A DNA stretch of 64,000 bases from Deefgea tanakiae (GCF_019665765.1 NZ_CP081150.1:1364001-1428000); one strand, 5' to 3'; counted from the stretch's first letter, positions 9,499 to 18,856 are shown. Made by a program: numbers and translations. The notes: a model not told the origin generated them from the sequence alone.

Positions 9499-10986
9499 GT
9501 GAATATCTTAGGTTATCTACAAAAAATTGGGCGTTCGCTCATGGTGCCTGTGGCAGTTTTACCTGCTGCAGCGATTATGTTGGGTGTTGGCTATTGGTTG
9601 GACCCAGCTGGTTGGGGTGCAAACAGCCAAATGGCTGCGTTTTTAATTAAAGCTGGCGCTGCAATTATAGACAAGATGCCAATCTTGTTTGCTGTTGGTG
9701 TTGCATACGGCATGTCAAAAGACAAAGACGGTGCAGCCGCATTGGCCGGCTTAGTCGGTTATTTAGTTGTAACAACATTACTCTCACCGGGTGCTGTTGC
9801 GCAGATCGAAGGCATCAAGCTGGAAGATGTGCCAAAAGCGTTTGGTAAAATCGAAAATGCCTTCGTTGGTATCTTGACTGGTGTAATTGCTGGCGAGATT
9901 TACAATCGCTTCAGCCAAATCGAGCTACACAAAGCGCTGGCATTCTTTAGCGGCCGCCGCTGCGTACCGATCATCACTTCGGTGGTAATGATTGTCGTGT
10001 CGTTCATTTTGATGGCTGTTTGGCCTGTAATCTACGACGCGCTGGTTAACTTTGGTCTTGCTATTAAAGATCTAGGTGCTTTTGGTGCCGGTGTTTACGC
10101 CTTCTTTAACCGCTTATTGATTCCAATCGGCTTGCATCATGCACTCAATTCAGTGTTCTGGTTTGACGTAGCTGGCATCAACGACATCCCTAACTTCTTG
10201 GGTGGCGCTAAATCACTTGCTGAAGGTAAAGCAGTTCTTGGCACAACAGGTATGTACCAAGCCGGCTTCTTCCCTGTAATGATGTTTGGTTTGCCAGGTG
10301 CTGCCTTGGCGATCTATCACACTGCAAAACCAGCAAACAAAGCTGCTGTTGCTTCAATCATGGGTGCGGCTGCGGTTACTTCTTTTGTAACTGGCGTGAC
10401 TGAACCGCTTGAATTTGCGTTCATGTTCGTAGCGCCATTGTTGTTTGTTATCCATGCACTATTGACCGGCCTTTCTGTTTATATCGCAGCTTCAATGCAA
10501 TGGATCTCAGGCTTTGCATTCAGCGGCGGTATGATCGATATGATCTTGTCTTCACGCAATCCGTTGGCAACCCAATGGTATATGTTGATTGTTCAAGGCT
10601 TGGCTTTCTTTGCTGCTTACTACTTCATTTTCCGCGCAGTCATTACTGCCCTGAACTTGAAAACACCAGGCCGTGAAGATGACGTTATTGAATCAGCTGA
10701 AACTGCAATTCCTGCAGCCGCCTCTGGCAGCACTGCTGAACTTGCTTTGGCCTACGTAACTGTAGTGGGTGGCGCGAGCAATGTAACTAACGTTGATGCG
10801 TGTATCACTCGTTTGCGTTTGTCAGTGAACGATGCTGATTTGGTTGATGAAGCGGCTGCAAAACGCCTTGGTGCTAGTGGCGTGATTAAATTGAACAAAC
10901 AAAGCGTTCAAATTATCGTTGGACCAAAAGCTGAGTTGATCGCCGATTCGTTGCGCGCTCAATTGGGTGCTGCACCAAAAAAGTAA
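9499..10986 (+). CDS. nagE: PTS EIICB permease, GlcNAc/glucose family
   Basis: 495 residues: EIIC membrane domain (1 to about 390) and EIIB domain (about 410-490) with the phospho-Cys at about residue 435 in DACITRLR. The start MNILGYLQKIGRSLMVPVAVLP, plus IPIGLHHALN, TGVTEPLEF and NLKTPGRED, match NagE/PtsG proteins; the N-terminus is closer to NagE, so GlcNAc is my first guess. It starts at GTG with GGGGA 7 bases upstream. It ends CCA AAA AAG TAA. E. coli NagE is an EIICBA fusion, whereas here EIIA is in the -1 frame directly after a slippery heptamer, so a longer EIICBA product is likely. Confidence 0.92.
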   Translation: MNILGYLQKIGRSLMVPVAVLPAAAIMLGVGYWLDPAGWGANSQMAAFLIKAGAAIIDKMPILFAVGVAYGMSKDKDGAAALAGLVGYLVVTTLLSPGAVAQIEGIKLEDVPKAFGKIENAFVGILTGVIAGEIYNRFSQIELHKALAFFSGRRCVPIITSVVMIVVSFILMAVWPVIYDALVNFGLAIKDLGAFGAGVYAFFNRLLIPIGLHHALNSVFWFDVAGINDIPNFLGGAKSLAEGKAVLGTTGMYQAGFFPVMMFGLPGAALAIYHTAKPANKAAVASIMGAAAVTSFVTGVTEPLEFAFMFVAPLLFVIHALLTGLSVYIAASMQWISGFAFSGGMIDMILSSRNPLATQWYMLIVQGLAFFAAYYFIFRAVITALNLKTPGREDDVIESAETAIPAAASGSTAELALAYVTVVGGASNVTNVDACITRLRLSVNDADLVDEAAAKRLGASGVIKLNKQSVQIIVGPKAELIADSLRAQLGAAPKK

Positions 10987-11026
10987 CGGAAGTTACGCCT
11001 GCCGCCGCTCCGGCGGTGAGCGTAGC
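10977..11026 (+). promoter_or_regulatory. Candidate programmed -1 frameshift signal
   Basis: The heptamer A AAA AAG (10977-10983) is in the zero frame and is followed at once by TAA. After 8 spacer bases comes a hairpin. Its core CCGCCG (11002-11007) / CGGCGG (11011-11016) has a CTC loop, and it extends through wobble pairs and one mismatch to 10992 / 11026. The -1 frame is open from 10935 to 11504, so slipping at this heptamer gives K-V-T-E-V-T-P-A-A-A-P-A and leads straight into EIIA. Heptamer, spacer and structure match the dnaX-type arrangement. The alternative is a one-base loss from an A7 run. Confidence 0.65.
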
Positions 11027-11504
11027 ACCCGTCGTATCAAGCAATGAAACTGTCCTGCTCGCTCCGGTAACGGGTGAAGTAGTGGCAATTGAAGATGTAC
11101 CTGATGCAGCGTTTGCAAGTAAAGCAGTCGGTGAAGGTGTTGCGATTCGCCCGACTGGTAAGTTTGTAGTTGCACCGTGCGATGGCGAGTTGGTGAAGAT
11201 TTTCAACACCAATCACGCATTTGCACTAGTGACTGACTCTGGCGCTGAATTGATCGTGCATATCGGTATTGAAACAGTAAAACTCGGTGGTCAAGGTTTT
11301 ACTCGCTTGGCGCAGCAAGGTAGTCGCGTTAAAGCAGGCGAACCTGTCCTAGAATTGGATTTGGATTACTTGGCGGCTAACGCAGCATCGATCATTAGTC
11401 CAGTTATCCTGAGTAACGCGGATCAATTTACGGCACTGGAAGGTGTTGCAAGTGGGTCGGTTGAGGCGGGTAAAACTGTTTTGTATCGCTTCAAAACGAA
11501 GTAA
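10983..11504 (+). CDS. PTS EIIA(Glc)-type domain in the -1 frame
   Basis: Glc-family EIIA domain of about 165 residues, joined through an Ala/Pro/Val linker (VTPAAAPAVSVAPV) like those between EIIB and EIIA in fused permeases. It has LLAPVTGEVV, the first His in NTNHAFAL and the phosphorylated His in VHIGIETVKL. The only in-frame start codon before the domain is the GTG at 11016; it has no Shine-Dalgarno sequence and lies inside the hairpin arm. I therefore infer translation by -1 frameshifting from the EIICB gene. Separate initiation at 11016 is possible but poorly supported. The domain accepts phosphate from HPr and passes it to EIIB. Confidence 0.85.
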   Translation, partial: VTEVTPAAAPAVSVAPVVSSNETVLLAPVTGEVVAIEDVPDAAFASKAVGEGVAIRPTGKFVVAPCDGELVKIFNTNHAFALVTDSGAELIVHIGIETVKLGGQGFTRLAQQGSRVKAGEPVLELDLDYLAANAASIISPVILSNADQFTALEGVASGSVEAGKTVLYRFKTK

Positions 11505-11522
11505 AACTTTCTACTGAAAGCC

Positions 11523-11554
11523 AAAAAAGCCACGAGTTTTCTCGTGGCTTTTTT
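11523..11554 (+). terminator. Rho-independent terminator of the PTS gene
   Basis: Stem GCCACGAG (11529-11536) / CTCGTGGC (11541-11548), loop TTTT, followed by six T and preceded by six A. It begins 18 bases after the EIIA stop. Confidence 0.9.
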
Positions 11555-11613
11555 GTTTGAATCGCCACAATCCGCGTATATTCTCAACTATAAAAAACAC
11601 AGCCCGCAATCAG

Positions 11614-13680
11614 ATGCAAAATAATCAACTCGACCCTTTCCTGTATTTAGAAAATCATACTCACGCAGCAGAGTGGGTTGCCGAACAAAATCAAAGCAGC
11701 CGCACCGAACTAGAAGACGACCCTCGCTTTGACTCAATGCGCCAATCAATTGCTCTGTTTGCGCAAGCCAACCAGCAAATCCCTTATTTTTCTCAACATG
11801 GCGCGTGGCTGTATCATTTCTATCAAAGTGAAGCTCAACCCCGTGGTGTATATCGACGCACGACATATGAATCGTATTGCTCGCCCAATACGATATGGTC
11901 GGTGGTGTTTGATTTAGATGCGCTAGTGCAGCAAGAAGAGGTTGATTGGTATCTGGCAGGGATTTCGCATTGCATTTTGTCGCCGCAGCGTTGCTTGATT
12001 AGCCTGAATATTGCCGGCTCCGACGCTAGCGTTTGCCGTGAGTATGATGTTGAGACTCAGCAATTTTTGAACGATAGCTTCCAATTTCCGCTCGGTAAGA
12101 ATCAAATCCACTGGCGTGATATTAATAGTGTTTACGTTTGCCCCGCTTGGGATGAAAGTCAGTTGAGTCAAGCCGGCTATTCATGCGAAGTTTGGCTGTT
12201 AGAGCGCGGACAAGCATGGGATGAGGCGACTTCAATCGCGGTGCTGCCAGAAACCATACTCAAGACTTTGGCGTGGCGCTTTCTGGATGGTGAACACGCC
12301 CACCTTGACATCATTGAAGTTGCACTCAGTTTTTATAAAAAAGTCTATTACTGCATCGATGCTGATTTAGCACTGCAGCAAATCAAGTTACCACTGCGTT
12401 GCGATCTGTATGCCTATACCCATGGTGATTTAATCGTGAAATTGGGCATGGATTGGCGCTGGCAGGATCGATTGTATTTATCGGGCTGTTTGCTCGCGAT
12501 TGAATGCGATGCCCAAACTGGACAACTTGGGCATATTCAGTGCTTAGTGGCGCCAAGCCACACACAGACCATTCAGGGCGTCGACGCAACTCTCAGTGGT
12601 TTGGCGGTTCATGTATTAGACCAAGTCAAAAGCCAAATCCATACCTTTATTTGGAAAGAAGCGGCATTAGAAGACTGCGAACATCAAGCCAATGCTTGGC
12701 AAGCCATACCTAATTCACTACCAAGTCGTGGGGCGATTGAATTTGTCGATCAACCATGGGCGACTGAAACACTGTATTACAACTACAGTGATTTTTTACA
12801 GCCAGCAGGATTGTATCGTTATGATTTACTAGCCGCTAATGCACCCGAACTATTGCGACAGCAAGTAGCTGCTTTTGATAGTCACCACTACGAATACCAG
12901 CAATATTTCACAGCATCCAAAGACGGAACGGCCATTCCTTACTTTGTTGTCCACGACAAAGCATTGATCTTGCGTGGCGACGCGCCGACTTTGCTTTATG
13001 GCTACGGTGGTTTTCAGGTTTCCATGCTGCCGTATTATGTTGATAACCTGGGGCCACATTGGCTGGCCAAAGGTGGCGTATTTGTTGTAGCCAATATTCG
13101 AGGTGGTGGTGAATTTGGCCCTAACTGGCATCAAGCAGCGCAGGGCGCACATCGACAACGTAGTTTTGATGACTTTATTGCCGTGGCTGAAGATTTAATC
13201 GCCCGCAATATCACCTCACCGCGCCGACTCGGTATTCAAGGTGGCAGCCACGGCGGCTTATTGGTCGGTGCATGTTTGGTGCAGCGACCCGAAATTTTTA
13301 ATGCGGTCGTGTGCGAAGTGCCCTTGCTGGATATGTTGCGTTATACCGAGTTACACGCTGGCGCGAGCTGGGTCGATGAATACGGCGATCCGAATAAGAC
13401 CGAAGATCGGGCTGTGCTCGCAGCATACTCACCTTATCATCACATTCAACCTGCCTCAGTGCAGCGCTACCCAAAGGTTTTGTTGACGACCAACCGCCAA
13501 GACGACCGTGTCCATCCTGCGCACGCACGAAAAATGGCGGCCAAGCTCGCAGAAATGGGGCACGAGGTATTGTTTTTTGAGGGAGACAAAGGTGGACATC
13601 GCGGCAATGTGGGAGCTAGCGAGATGGCGGCAGATTTGGCGCGTGCACTTACATTTTTACATCAGCAGCTAATGGATTGA
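11614..13680 (+). CDS. Prolyl oligopeptidase family serine peptidase (S9)
   Basis: 688 residues: an N-terminal beta-propeller-like region and a C-terminal alpha/beta hydrolase. Catalytic residues are Ser545 in GGSHGGLL (many relatives have GGSNGG), Asp630/631 in NRQDDRVHP and His662 in GGHRGN. Upstream of the Ser is the family run GGGEFGPNWHQAAQG. It cleaves peptides, probably after Pro or a related residue, in the cytosol, as there is no signal peptide. I chose the ATG at 11614 (MQNNQLDPFLYLEN); no clear ribosome site is visible. It follows the PTS terminator and converges with the DUF2164 gene. Confidence 0.9.
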   Translation: MQNNQLDPFLYLENHTHAAEWVAEQNQSSRTELEDDPRFDSMRQSIALFAQANQQIPYFSQHGAWLYHFYQSEAQPRGVYRRTTYESYCSPNTIWSVVFDLDALVQQEEVDWYLAGISHCILSPQRCLISLNIAGSDASVCREYDVETQQFLNDSFQFPLGKNQIHWRDINSVYVCPAWDESQLSQAGYSCEVWLLERGQAWDEATSIAVLPETILKTLAWRFLDGEHAHLDIIEVALSFYKKVYYCIDADLALQQIKLPLRCDLYAYTHGDLIVKLGMDWRWQDRLYLSGCLLAIECDAQTGQLGHIQCLVAPSHTQTIQGVDATLSGLAVHVLDQVKSQIHTFIWKEAALEDCEHQANAWQAIPNSLPSRGAIEFVDQPWATETLYYNYSDFLQPAGLYRYDLLAANAPELLRQQVAAFDSHHYEYQQYFTASKDGTAIPYFVVHDKALILRGDAPTLLYGYGGFQVSMLPYYVDNLGPHWLAKGGVFVVANIRGGGEFGPNWHQAAQGAHRQRSFDDFIAVAEDLIARNITSPRRLGIQGGSHGGLLVGACLVQRPEIFNAVVCEVPLLDMLRYTELHAGASWVDEYGDPNKTEDRAVLAAYSPYHHIQPASVQRYPKVLLTTNRQDDRVHPAHARKMAAKLAEMGHEVLFFEGDKGGHRGNVGASEMAADLARALTFLHQQLMD

Positions 13681-13694
13681 CCGAGGGTTTTGTT

Positions 13695-13743
13695 GGGTAT
13701 TGCCAGGTAGCTATTTATAAATAATGCCTGCATAGCAATACCC
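13695..13743. repeat. GTATTGC hairpin repeat, copy B
   Basis: Outer arms GGGTATTGC (13695-13703) and GCAATACCC (13735-13743), perfectly complementary. Inside lie CAGG (13704-13707) / CCTG (13727-13730) and a 12-base palindrome TATTTATAAATA (13712-13723). It sits between the converging S9 peptidase and DUF2164 genes and may also act as a terminator, although no T run follows. Confidence 0.65.
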
Positions 13744-13752
13744 TGAATGTGC

Positions 13753-14010
13753 TTAGCGCTTCTTTTTCGACCAATACACGCCGGTTAATTCAAAGCAATT
13801 TTCAGGCAAAGCTTCAACCTGCTTGATGAGCTGCGCTTGTGCATCACTGATCGCTTGATTGTAAATATGCGGACCAATCTCACGCACAATGTAGTCGAGC
13901 AAAAAGCCAGCTTGCAGCTCGCCAATATCGATGTCCAACTCTTCGCGGCAATAACGCTGAATCGACGCATGTAATTGAGGATGCAGCATTTTATCGATTT
14001 CTATGGTCAC
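13753..14010 (-). CDS. DUF2164 family small protein
   Basis: 85 residues matching DUF2164, a small conserved family of unknown function: HASIQRYCREELDIDIGELQ, then FLLDYIVREIGPHIYNQAI and DAQAQLIKQVE. It is acidic and helical, with a short basic tail SKKKR. I chose the GTG at 14010 (VTIEIDKML) because AAGG lies about 7 bases upstream; an ATG at 14049 would overlap anmK by 29 bases. It follows anmK on the same strand, 10 bases after the anmK stop, so it is probably co-transcribed. The function is not known. Confidence 0.8.
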   Translation of the reverse strand: MTIEIDKMLHPQLHASIQRYCREELDIDIGELQAGFLLDYIVREIGPHIYNQAISDAQAQLIKQVEALPENCFELTGVYWSKKKR

Positions 14011-14020
14011 TTTCTTACCT

Positions 14021-15109
14021 TCACGCGGGCCAAATCGCGCCCAATACACGTTTACCGCGCGCGCCCGTCACCGCTGGCAGATTCGCCGTTAAACCCAAGA
14101 TGCAACGCTGTGCCAACCAAGCAAATGCAAATGCCTCAACCCAATCGGGGTCCACGCCCAAAGCTTGCGTACTTTGAACTTGGCGTGGCAAATAGGCCGC
14201 TAATCTGTGCATCAGATGCGCGTTATGCACGCCACCACCACAGACATACACCTCATCCGGTGTGCCTTGCTGCTTGATGGCCGTTGCGATACTCCACGCC
14301 GTTAACTCACACAGCGTGGCTTGTACATCGGCCGGCGCATCAGTGCGACCTGTAAGATGTTGACTCAACCAAGCTAGATGGAATAAATCTCTACCGGTGC
14401 TTTTTGGGGCGGGGAGGGTAAAAAAAGGTTCAGCTTGCATTTGTGTCAGCAAATCAGGCAAAACTGTACCTGTCGCCGCCCAATCACCGTTGGCGTCATA
14501 GTGGCGCGCGTTGTGTTGCAGCATCCACGCGTCAAGCAATACATTGCCTGGGCCACTATCAAAGCCGATCACATCACCATTGGCAGCAAGATGACTCAAA
14601 TTGGCAATGCCGCCGATATTCACGACAACACGATTCGAATTGGGCTTGGCAAACAGAGCTTGATGAAATGCAGGAACCAATGGCGCGCCTTGCCCACCAG
14701 CAGCTACATCTCGCGAACGAAAGTCGCCCACCACCGTAATGCCAGTATATTCAGCCAGCATTGCGTGATTGCCAATTTGCAGCGTATACCTTAACTCTGG
14801 GCGATGACGTATCGTCTGACCATGATTGCCAATCGCCACAATGTCGGTAGTTTGCAAGCCTGCTTGCTTGAGTAGCGCCAAAACCACTTCGGCACAAGCA
14901 CGACTATGCGAATTAGCAGCAATCTGCGCCAAATGCAGCTCATCCTCACTTGGTGCTTGGAGTTGAAATAATTGCTGGCGTAATTCGGGCGACAAGGGGG
15001 CTCCAAGACTAGCAATCAATTTTGGCGCTTCAGCCGCCAAATCAACAATGACGGCATCGATGCCATCCAAGCTTGTTCCCGTCATCAGCCCAACAAACAA
15101 TTCCGACAT
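14021..15109 (-). CDS. anmK: Anhydro-N-acetylmuramic acid kinase
   Basis: 362 residues of the ASKHA fold, with the family signatures GLMTGTSLDGIDAVIVD at the N-terminus, GNHGQTIRH, VVGDFRSRDVAAGGQGAPL, VNIGGIANLS and GFDSGPGNVLLDAWM. It phosphorylates and opens 1,6-anhydroMurNAc in recycling of cell-wall material. It follows the M23 peptidase gene by 15 bases, so peptidoglycan processing and recycling genes are together. Confidence 0.96.
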   Translation of the reverse strand: MSELFVGLMTGTSLDGIDAVIVDLAAEAPKLIASLGAPLSPELRQQLFQLQAPSEDELHLAQIAANSHSRACAEVVLALLKQAGLQTTDIVAIGNHGQTIRHRPELRYTLQIGNHAMLAEYTGITVVGDFRSRDVAAGGQGAPLVPAFHQALFAKPNSNRVVVNIGGIANLSHLAANGDVIGFDSGPGNVLLDAWMLQHNARHYDANGDWAATGTVLPDLLTQMQAEPFFTLPAPKSTGRDLFHLAWLSQHLTGRTDAPADVQATLCELTAWSIATAIKQQGTPDEVYVCGGGVHNAHLMHRLAAYLPRQVQSTQALGVDPDWVEAFAFAWLAQRCILGLTANLPAVTGARGKRVLGAIWPA

Positions 15110-15124
15110 AATTAATACTCAAAA

Positions 15125-16459
15125 CTAATCGATTTGCACCAATTCTACCCTGTTGAGCAGGGCTAGTTGTTGTTTTATGCTCGATGCAAACGGCTTGAAA
15201 GCAGCCATTTGTGTCGCATTGAGTGGTTTGCTATTCGGTAGCTTTATAGCCAAAGGATCAACCTGCTTGCCGTTTACTTTAAATTCATAATGCAAATGCG
15301 GCCCGGTTACGCGGCCTGTTTGACCAACCGCCCCCAGGGTCTCACCTTGTTGAATGGTTTGCCCGGCTTTCAGGTCTTTGGCGTGCGCCGATAAGTGAGC
15401 ATACTTAGTGCTGTATTGATCACCATGCTTGACCTCAACAAACTTGCCGTAACTAGCATCTTGTCCAACCCGCATCACCACGCCATCGGCGGTATTGAGC
15501 ACTGGCGTACCTGTTGGTGCGGCGTAATCAATCCCTTTGTGGGACCTCCAAGTGAACAAGACGGGATGAAAACGCATCGAAAAACCCGAGCTAATTCGTG
15601 AGAATTTAACTGGCGACGATAGAAAACTTTGTGCAGTACTATTACCCGTGTCATCGTAATAAGCACCAGCAGCGCCAGCGCCCTCAAACCAAATTACTTC
15701 ATGGGTTTGGCCGTCGTTGATAAATTGGGCTGCTAAAATTTTACCCGTGCGAATGATCTCGCCACCACTGCGCTCAGTTTCGTAAATCACCGAAAATTGA
15801 TCGCCTTTTTTGAGCTTGTGGTGAAAATCTACTTTGCCATCAAATACATCGATCAGTTGCTGCGCAATCGCATCTGGCAAAGCCACCGCATCGGTTGCCG
15901 CATAAAACGATGAGTTAATAACCCCTGTCTTGTATTCAGTTTTTTTCTCGGCGATGGCAGGGGCAATCTGGGTACGTAATTGTTCACCCTCACGTAGGAC
16001 TTGAATTAAGTCGCCCGCACGGCTGATGTAGCTCAGTTGTAGCAAACGTCCGTCGGCCGTGGTTTGTGCTTGAATGGTGCGCCCAGCAGACAGCTCATAA
16101 AGCGCACGAGCGCTCGCATCGGTACGGACAAAATCCCACGCCTGCAAATCATTGATCGACAACTTGCTGAATAATTTGCCGAGACCATCACCAGTTTGAA
16201 TGATTTCTTCGCGCCAGAAAGGGGTGTTGCTTTGGGCGGTAGTGAGCTCGGGGATTGCTAAAGCTTGGGTGACTTGACTTATCACCACTGTTTCGCGTGG
16301 GCCATATTCCACGACACCATAAGCAGTCATCGTGGCCGTAATGGGCAATGCCAGTGCGGCAGCCAACCAAGCCCAATGCTTCTGCTGCCACGAAGGTGGG
16401 TTCGGCGTAGCCGTGTTTTTACGCCCGTCCACATGGGTTTGCGGTAAAATCTTGCTCAT
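15125..16459 (-). CDS. M23 family murein endopeptidase (MepM-like)
   Basis: 444 residues: a short cytosolic start, one membrane anchor (about residues 30-48), a periplasmic region with a LysM/OapA-like segment, and a C-terminal LytM domain. The zinc ligands are present (SHKGIDYAAP and HLHYEFK), with the YGKFVEVKHG and YAHLS motifs, so it should be an active DD-endopeptidase on peptidoglycan crosslinks. The ATG start has GGATG about 9 bases upstream. It is the first gene of the unit with anmK and the DUF2164 gene. Confidence 0.9.
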   Translation of the reverse strand: MSKILPQTHVDGRKNTATPNPPSWQQKHWAWLAAALALPITATMTAYGVVEYGPRETVVISQVTQALAIPELTTAQSNTPFWREEIIQTGDGLGKLFSKLSINDLQAWDFVRTDASARALYELSAGRTIQAQTTADGRLLQLSYISRAGDLIQVLREGEQLRTQIAPAIAEKKTEYKTGVINSSFYAATDAVALPDAIAQQLIDVFDGKVDFHHKLKKGDQFSVIYETERSGGEIIRTGKILAAQFINDGQTHEVIWFEGAGAAGAYYDDTGNSTAQSFLSSPVKFSRISSGFSMRFHPVLFTWRSHKGIDYAAPTGTPVLNTADGVVMRVGQDASYGKFVEVKHGDQYSTKYAHLSAHAKDLKAGQTIQQGETLGAVGQTGRVTGPHLHYEFKVNGKQVDPLAIKLPNSKPLNATQMAAFKPFASSIKQQLALLNRVELVQID

Positions 16460-16745
16460 AAATCATACATCCGTAAAACGAAGTGGCAAAGCTAGGAGGG
16501 AGCGAAGATGGAAAAGTTCCTACCTTCGGGTGTATCCGCTAGCGCAATTCGCTTTTGACGAAGTGGCTGGCCAGGCAATTTGCCGCATCAGCAAATCGGG
16601 TGAGACTTTAGCACCAAACTACATCAGCAAAGAAGCGGTGTAATTATTCACAAAAGACACGATCTTCTATTACTGCAATGTATTGAGCCAGAGGCATTAC
16701 CAATCAAACTCTCCAGGCTAATACCTCACAATCTAGGAATTAATC
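16460..16745. other. Intergenic region with possible small or broken ORF
   Basis: About 286 bases between two divergent genes. At 16496-16500 there is GGAGG, 7 bases before an ATG at 16508 that opens a 16-codon frame ending at 16558. In the overlapping frame a coding-like run (FAFDEVAGQAICRISKSG) continues to a TAA at 16643. A single frameshift would join the two into a protein of about 45 residues. I see no other gene here. Confidence 0.3.
16508..16558 (+). CDS. Possible 16-codon minigene with strong ribosome site
   Basis: ATG at 16508 with GGAGGG just upstream, encoding MEKFLPSGVSASAIRF and a stop. This is far too short to recognise. It could be a leader peptide, the start of a frameshifted small gene whose tail lies in the next frame to 16643, or chance. 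It is listed only because of the unusually good ribosome site. Confidence 0.2.
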   Translation: MEKFLPSGVSASAIRF

Positions 16746-17570
16746 ATGAATGCCATCCCTGAAATCCGTGCCGGTCAGTCGGTCGAGCTACTCAAAGCGC
16801 TCCATATCCTGACTCGCGATGGCAAACTCAATCAAGACAGTCGCCGCAAGCTCAAGCAGGTCTATCATTTATTTAACTTTATTGAGCCACTACTGGAATC
16901 TACACTAGCCGATCACGAACACGTCACTTTAGTGGATCACGGCGCGGGCAAATCGTATTTGGGCTTTATTATTTACGACTTGTTTTTTAAAGATAAAAAA
17001 GCTGGGCACATCTACGGCACCGAATTTCGCTCTGAACTAGTCCAAAAATCGCGCGAACTGGCGACTTTATGTGGTTTTGAGCGAATGACGTTCTTGGATA
17101 TGCTGGTCGAGCAAGCCGCCGCTGCGAAAGAAATGCCTGCGCAAATCGACATTGTCACCGCACTACATGCGTGCGACACAGCCACCGACGATGCGATTAA
17201 ATTTGGCCTCGAGAAAAACGCCCGTCATATGGTTTTGGTGCCGTGCTGCCAAGCCGAAGTCGCCAGCGTGCTGCGTAAACACAAATCCAAATCATTGAGC
17301 AAAACGCCGCTCGCCGAAATGTGGCGCCATCCAATTCACACCCGAGAATTTGGCAGCCAACTGACCAATGTGCTGCGCTGCCTGCAATTGCAAGCCAATG
17401 GCTACCAAGTGACGGTGACTGAGCTAGTCGGCTGGGAGCATTCAATGAAAAACGAGCTTATCATCGCCAGCCAAAGCAAAGATGCACCACGTAAACAAGC
17501 CAAAGAAAAAATCGCACAGATTTTAGAAGAAACCAATTTGGGCGATATGGCAGGGCGATTTTTGTATTAA
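16746..17570 (+). CDS. Class I SAM methyltransferase (Methyltransf_32-like)
   Basis: 274 residues with a Rossmann methyltransferase core: motif I LVDHGAGKSYLGF (around residue 62), then TALHACDTATDDAI and LVPCCQAE. This set resembles the Methyltransf_32 group that includes GSTCD and METTL25-like proteins. The substrate is unknown; an RNA is one possibility by analogy only. It starts at ATG 16746. It lies in a plus-strand pair with the next methyltransferase-like gene, 69 bases away, between otherwise minus-strand housekeeping genes. Confidence 0.8.
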   Translation: MNAIPEIRAGQSVELLKALHILTRDGKLNQDSRRKLKQVYHLFNFIEPLLESTLADHEHVTLVDHGAGKSYLGFIIYDLFFKDKKAGHIYGTEFRSELVQKSRELATLCGFERMTFLDMLVEQAAAAKEMPAQIDIVTALHACDTATDDAIKFGLEKNARHMVLVPCCQAEVASVLRKHKSKSLSKTPLAEMWRHPIHTREFGSQLTNVLRCLQLQANGYQVTVTELVGWEHSMKNELIIASQSKDAPRKQAKEKIAQILEETNLGDMAGRFLY

Positions 17571-17639
17571 AGATTCGCAAAATATGAAATACGAAGCGTT
17601 GCGTCCCCCTTGTAACGAACGGCCAGAATAGGCGCAAAT

Positions 17640-18299
17640 ATGTTGGAATTAATCCAATTCTTGTACGTCCAGCGCATTAAAGGTTTTGCAGTACCGAGCG
17701 CGCCGCATTTTGATAGCGAGGCAACTAGTCAGTGGTTTGAGCAAAAATTGCAGACCTCAAAACGGTATCTGGAATTTGGCTCGGGCGGCTCGACATATTT
17801 AGCCGCCAAACTCAACAAGCCATTTGTGTGCATTGATTCAGACCGCTTTTTTCTGCGCGCAGTGACGCAAAAAATCACCGCTGATGGCTATCTCAATCCA
17901 ACCTCGCAAAGCTATTTGCCGCGCAATATCGGCTTGACACGCGAATGGAGCCAACCTGTGGTTTGGGGGGCGCTCAGTCAACGGCGTCAAGCCAGCTTTC
18001 GGCACTATTCCGATTTTCCGACTGAGTCTTTACAGCAGGATGGCTACCCCGACTTAATCTTGGTCGATGGTCGATTTCGAGTGGCCTGCACGCTCAAAGC
18101 AATTCGAGCTTTACAGGCGCAATCAAACTGGACTTTGGTGGTCGATGACTATATGGGTCGACCTGAATATGAAGTGATTGCAGAATTTGCCAAGCCAGAT
18201 TGTTTCGTTGGCCGAATGGCAGTGTTTTGCTCGACAATCACAAGAACGAAAGCTGAGCTAGATAATGCGATTCAAGCTTATGAGCTTGATTTTAGATAG
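17640..18299 (+). CDS. SAM methyltransferase-like protein
   Basis: 219 residues with a Rossmann core: motif I RYLEFGSGGSTYLAA (about residues 42-56), an acidic residue after the second strand (FVCIDSDRFF), and DLILVDGRFRVACTLKAIRAL. It looks like a small methyltransferase-like family often found near surface sugar genes. The substrate is unknown, and the acceptor-site features are too few to prove activity. Confidence 0.65.
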   Translation: MLELIQFLYVQRIKGFAVPSAPHFDSEATSQWFEQKLQTSKRYLEFGSGGSTYLAAKLNKPFVCIDSDRFFLRAVTQKITADGYLNPTSQSYLPRNIGLTREWSQPVVWGALSQRRQASFRHYSDFPTESLQQDGYPDLILVDGRFRVACTLKAIRALQAQSNWTLVVDDYMGRPEYEVIAEFAKPDCFVGRMAVFCSTITRTKAELDNAIQAYELDFR

Positions 18300-18355
18300 C
18301 CTCAACTGGGATCTCGCCTATAGAAATCCGACCGAAACAAAGACACCACCCGCAA

Positions 18356-18387
18356 GAGTGACTGCACCCGACCCCAAGCAGTCATTC
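18356..18387. other. Inverted repeat between converging genes
   Basis: GAGTGACTGC (18356-18365) and GCAGTCATTC (18378-18387), ten paired positions with one wobble and a 12-base loop. There is no T run, so if it ends transcription it does so weakly. It lies between the methyltransferase-like gene and the GNAT gene. Confidence 0.35.
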
Positions 18388-18409
18388 ATAATCTAATTTA
18401 TAAACACGG

Positions 18410-18856
18410 TTAAGTAGCTGGTTTTGCAATAAATGCCTGTTTCCCATTTGGGTCAAAACCTGCCGACTCATAGAAATTAAGCGTTGCCTCATCTTTTCTT
18501 CCTGTAAGCAGCATCACTTTGTAGCAATTGACTGACCATGCATAGTTTAAAGCTGCGTTCAATATTTGTTTCCCATATCCGCGTTTTCGATGGTCTTGAT
18601 GGGTGACAACATTTTCAATCAGACCATATGGACGGAAACCACGTGTGAGATTTGGCGTAATAGAAATAGTGCAACTTGAAATGAGCTGATTTCGCTCAAA
18701 GTAACCGAAGTACTTGATTCGGTGATTGCCAAGAATTTCAGTCCAAATATCTTCAATTAGTTGTTGCGGTGGCAGTGGATTTATTTCGAAGTGAAGGTGC
18801 TCATATAATTTTAGCAAAGCAGGCAAATCAGATTTTTCTAGGGTTCGAATATGCAT
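18410..18856 (-). CDS. GNAT family N-acetyltransferase
   Basis: 148 residues with the GNAT fold: N-terminal IRTLEKSDLPALLKLYEHL, the acetyl-CoA loop in VVTHQDHRKRGYGKQIL (R-x-x-G-x-G type) around residues 88-104, and the C-terminal LNFYESAGF motif. The substrate cannot be told. It is a stand-alone gene next to tyrS, probably accessory. Confidence 0.88.
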   Translation of the reverse strand: MHIRTLEKSDLPALLKLYEHLHFEINPLPPQQLIEDIWTEILGNHRIKYFGYFERNQLISSCTISITPNLTRGFRPYGLIENVVTHQDHRKRGYGKQILNAALNYAWSVNCYKVMLLTGRKDEATLNFYESAGFDPNGKQAFIAKPAT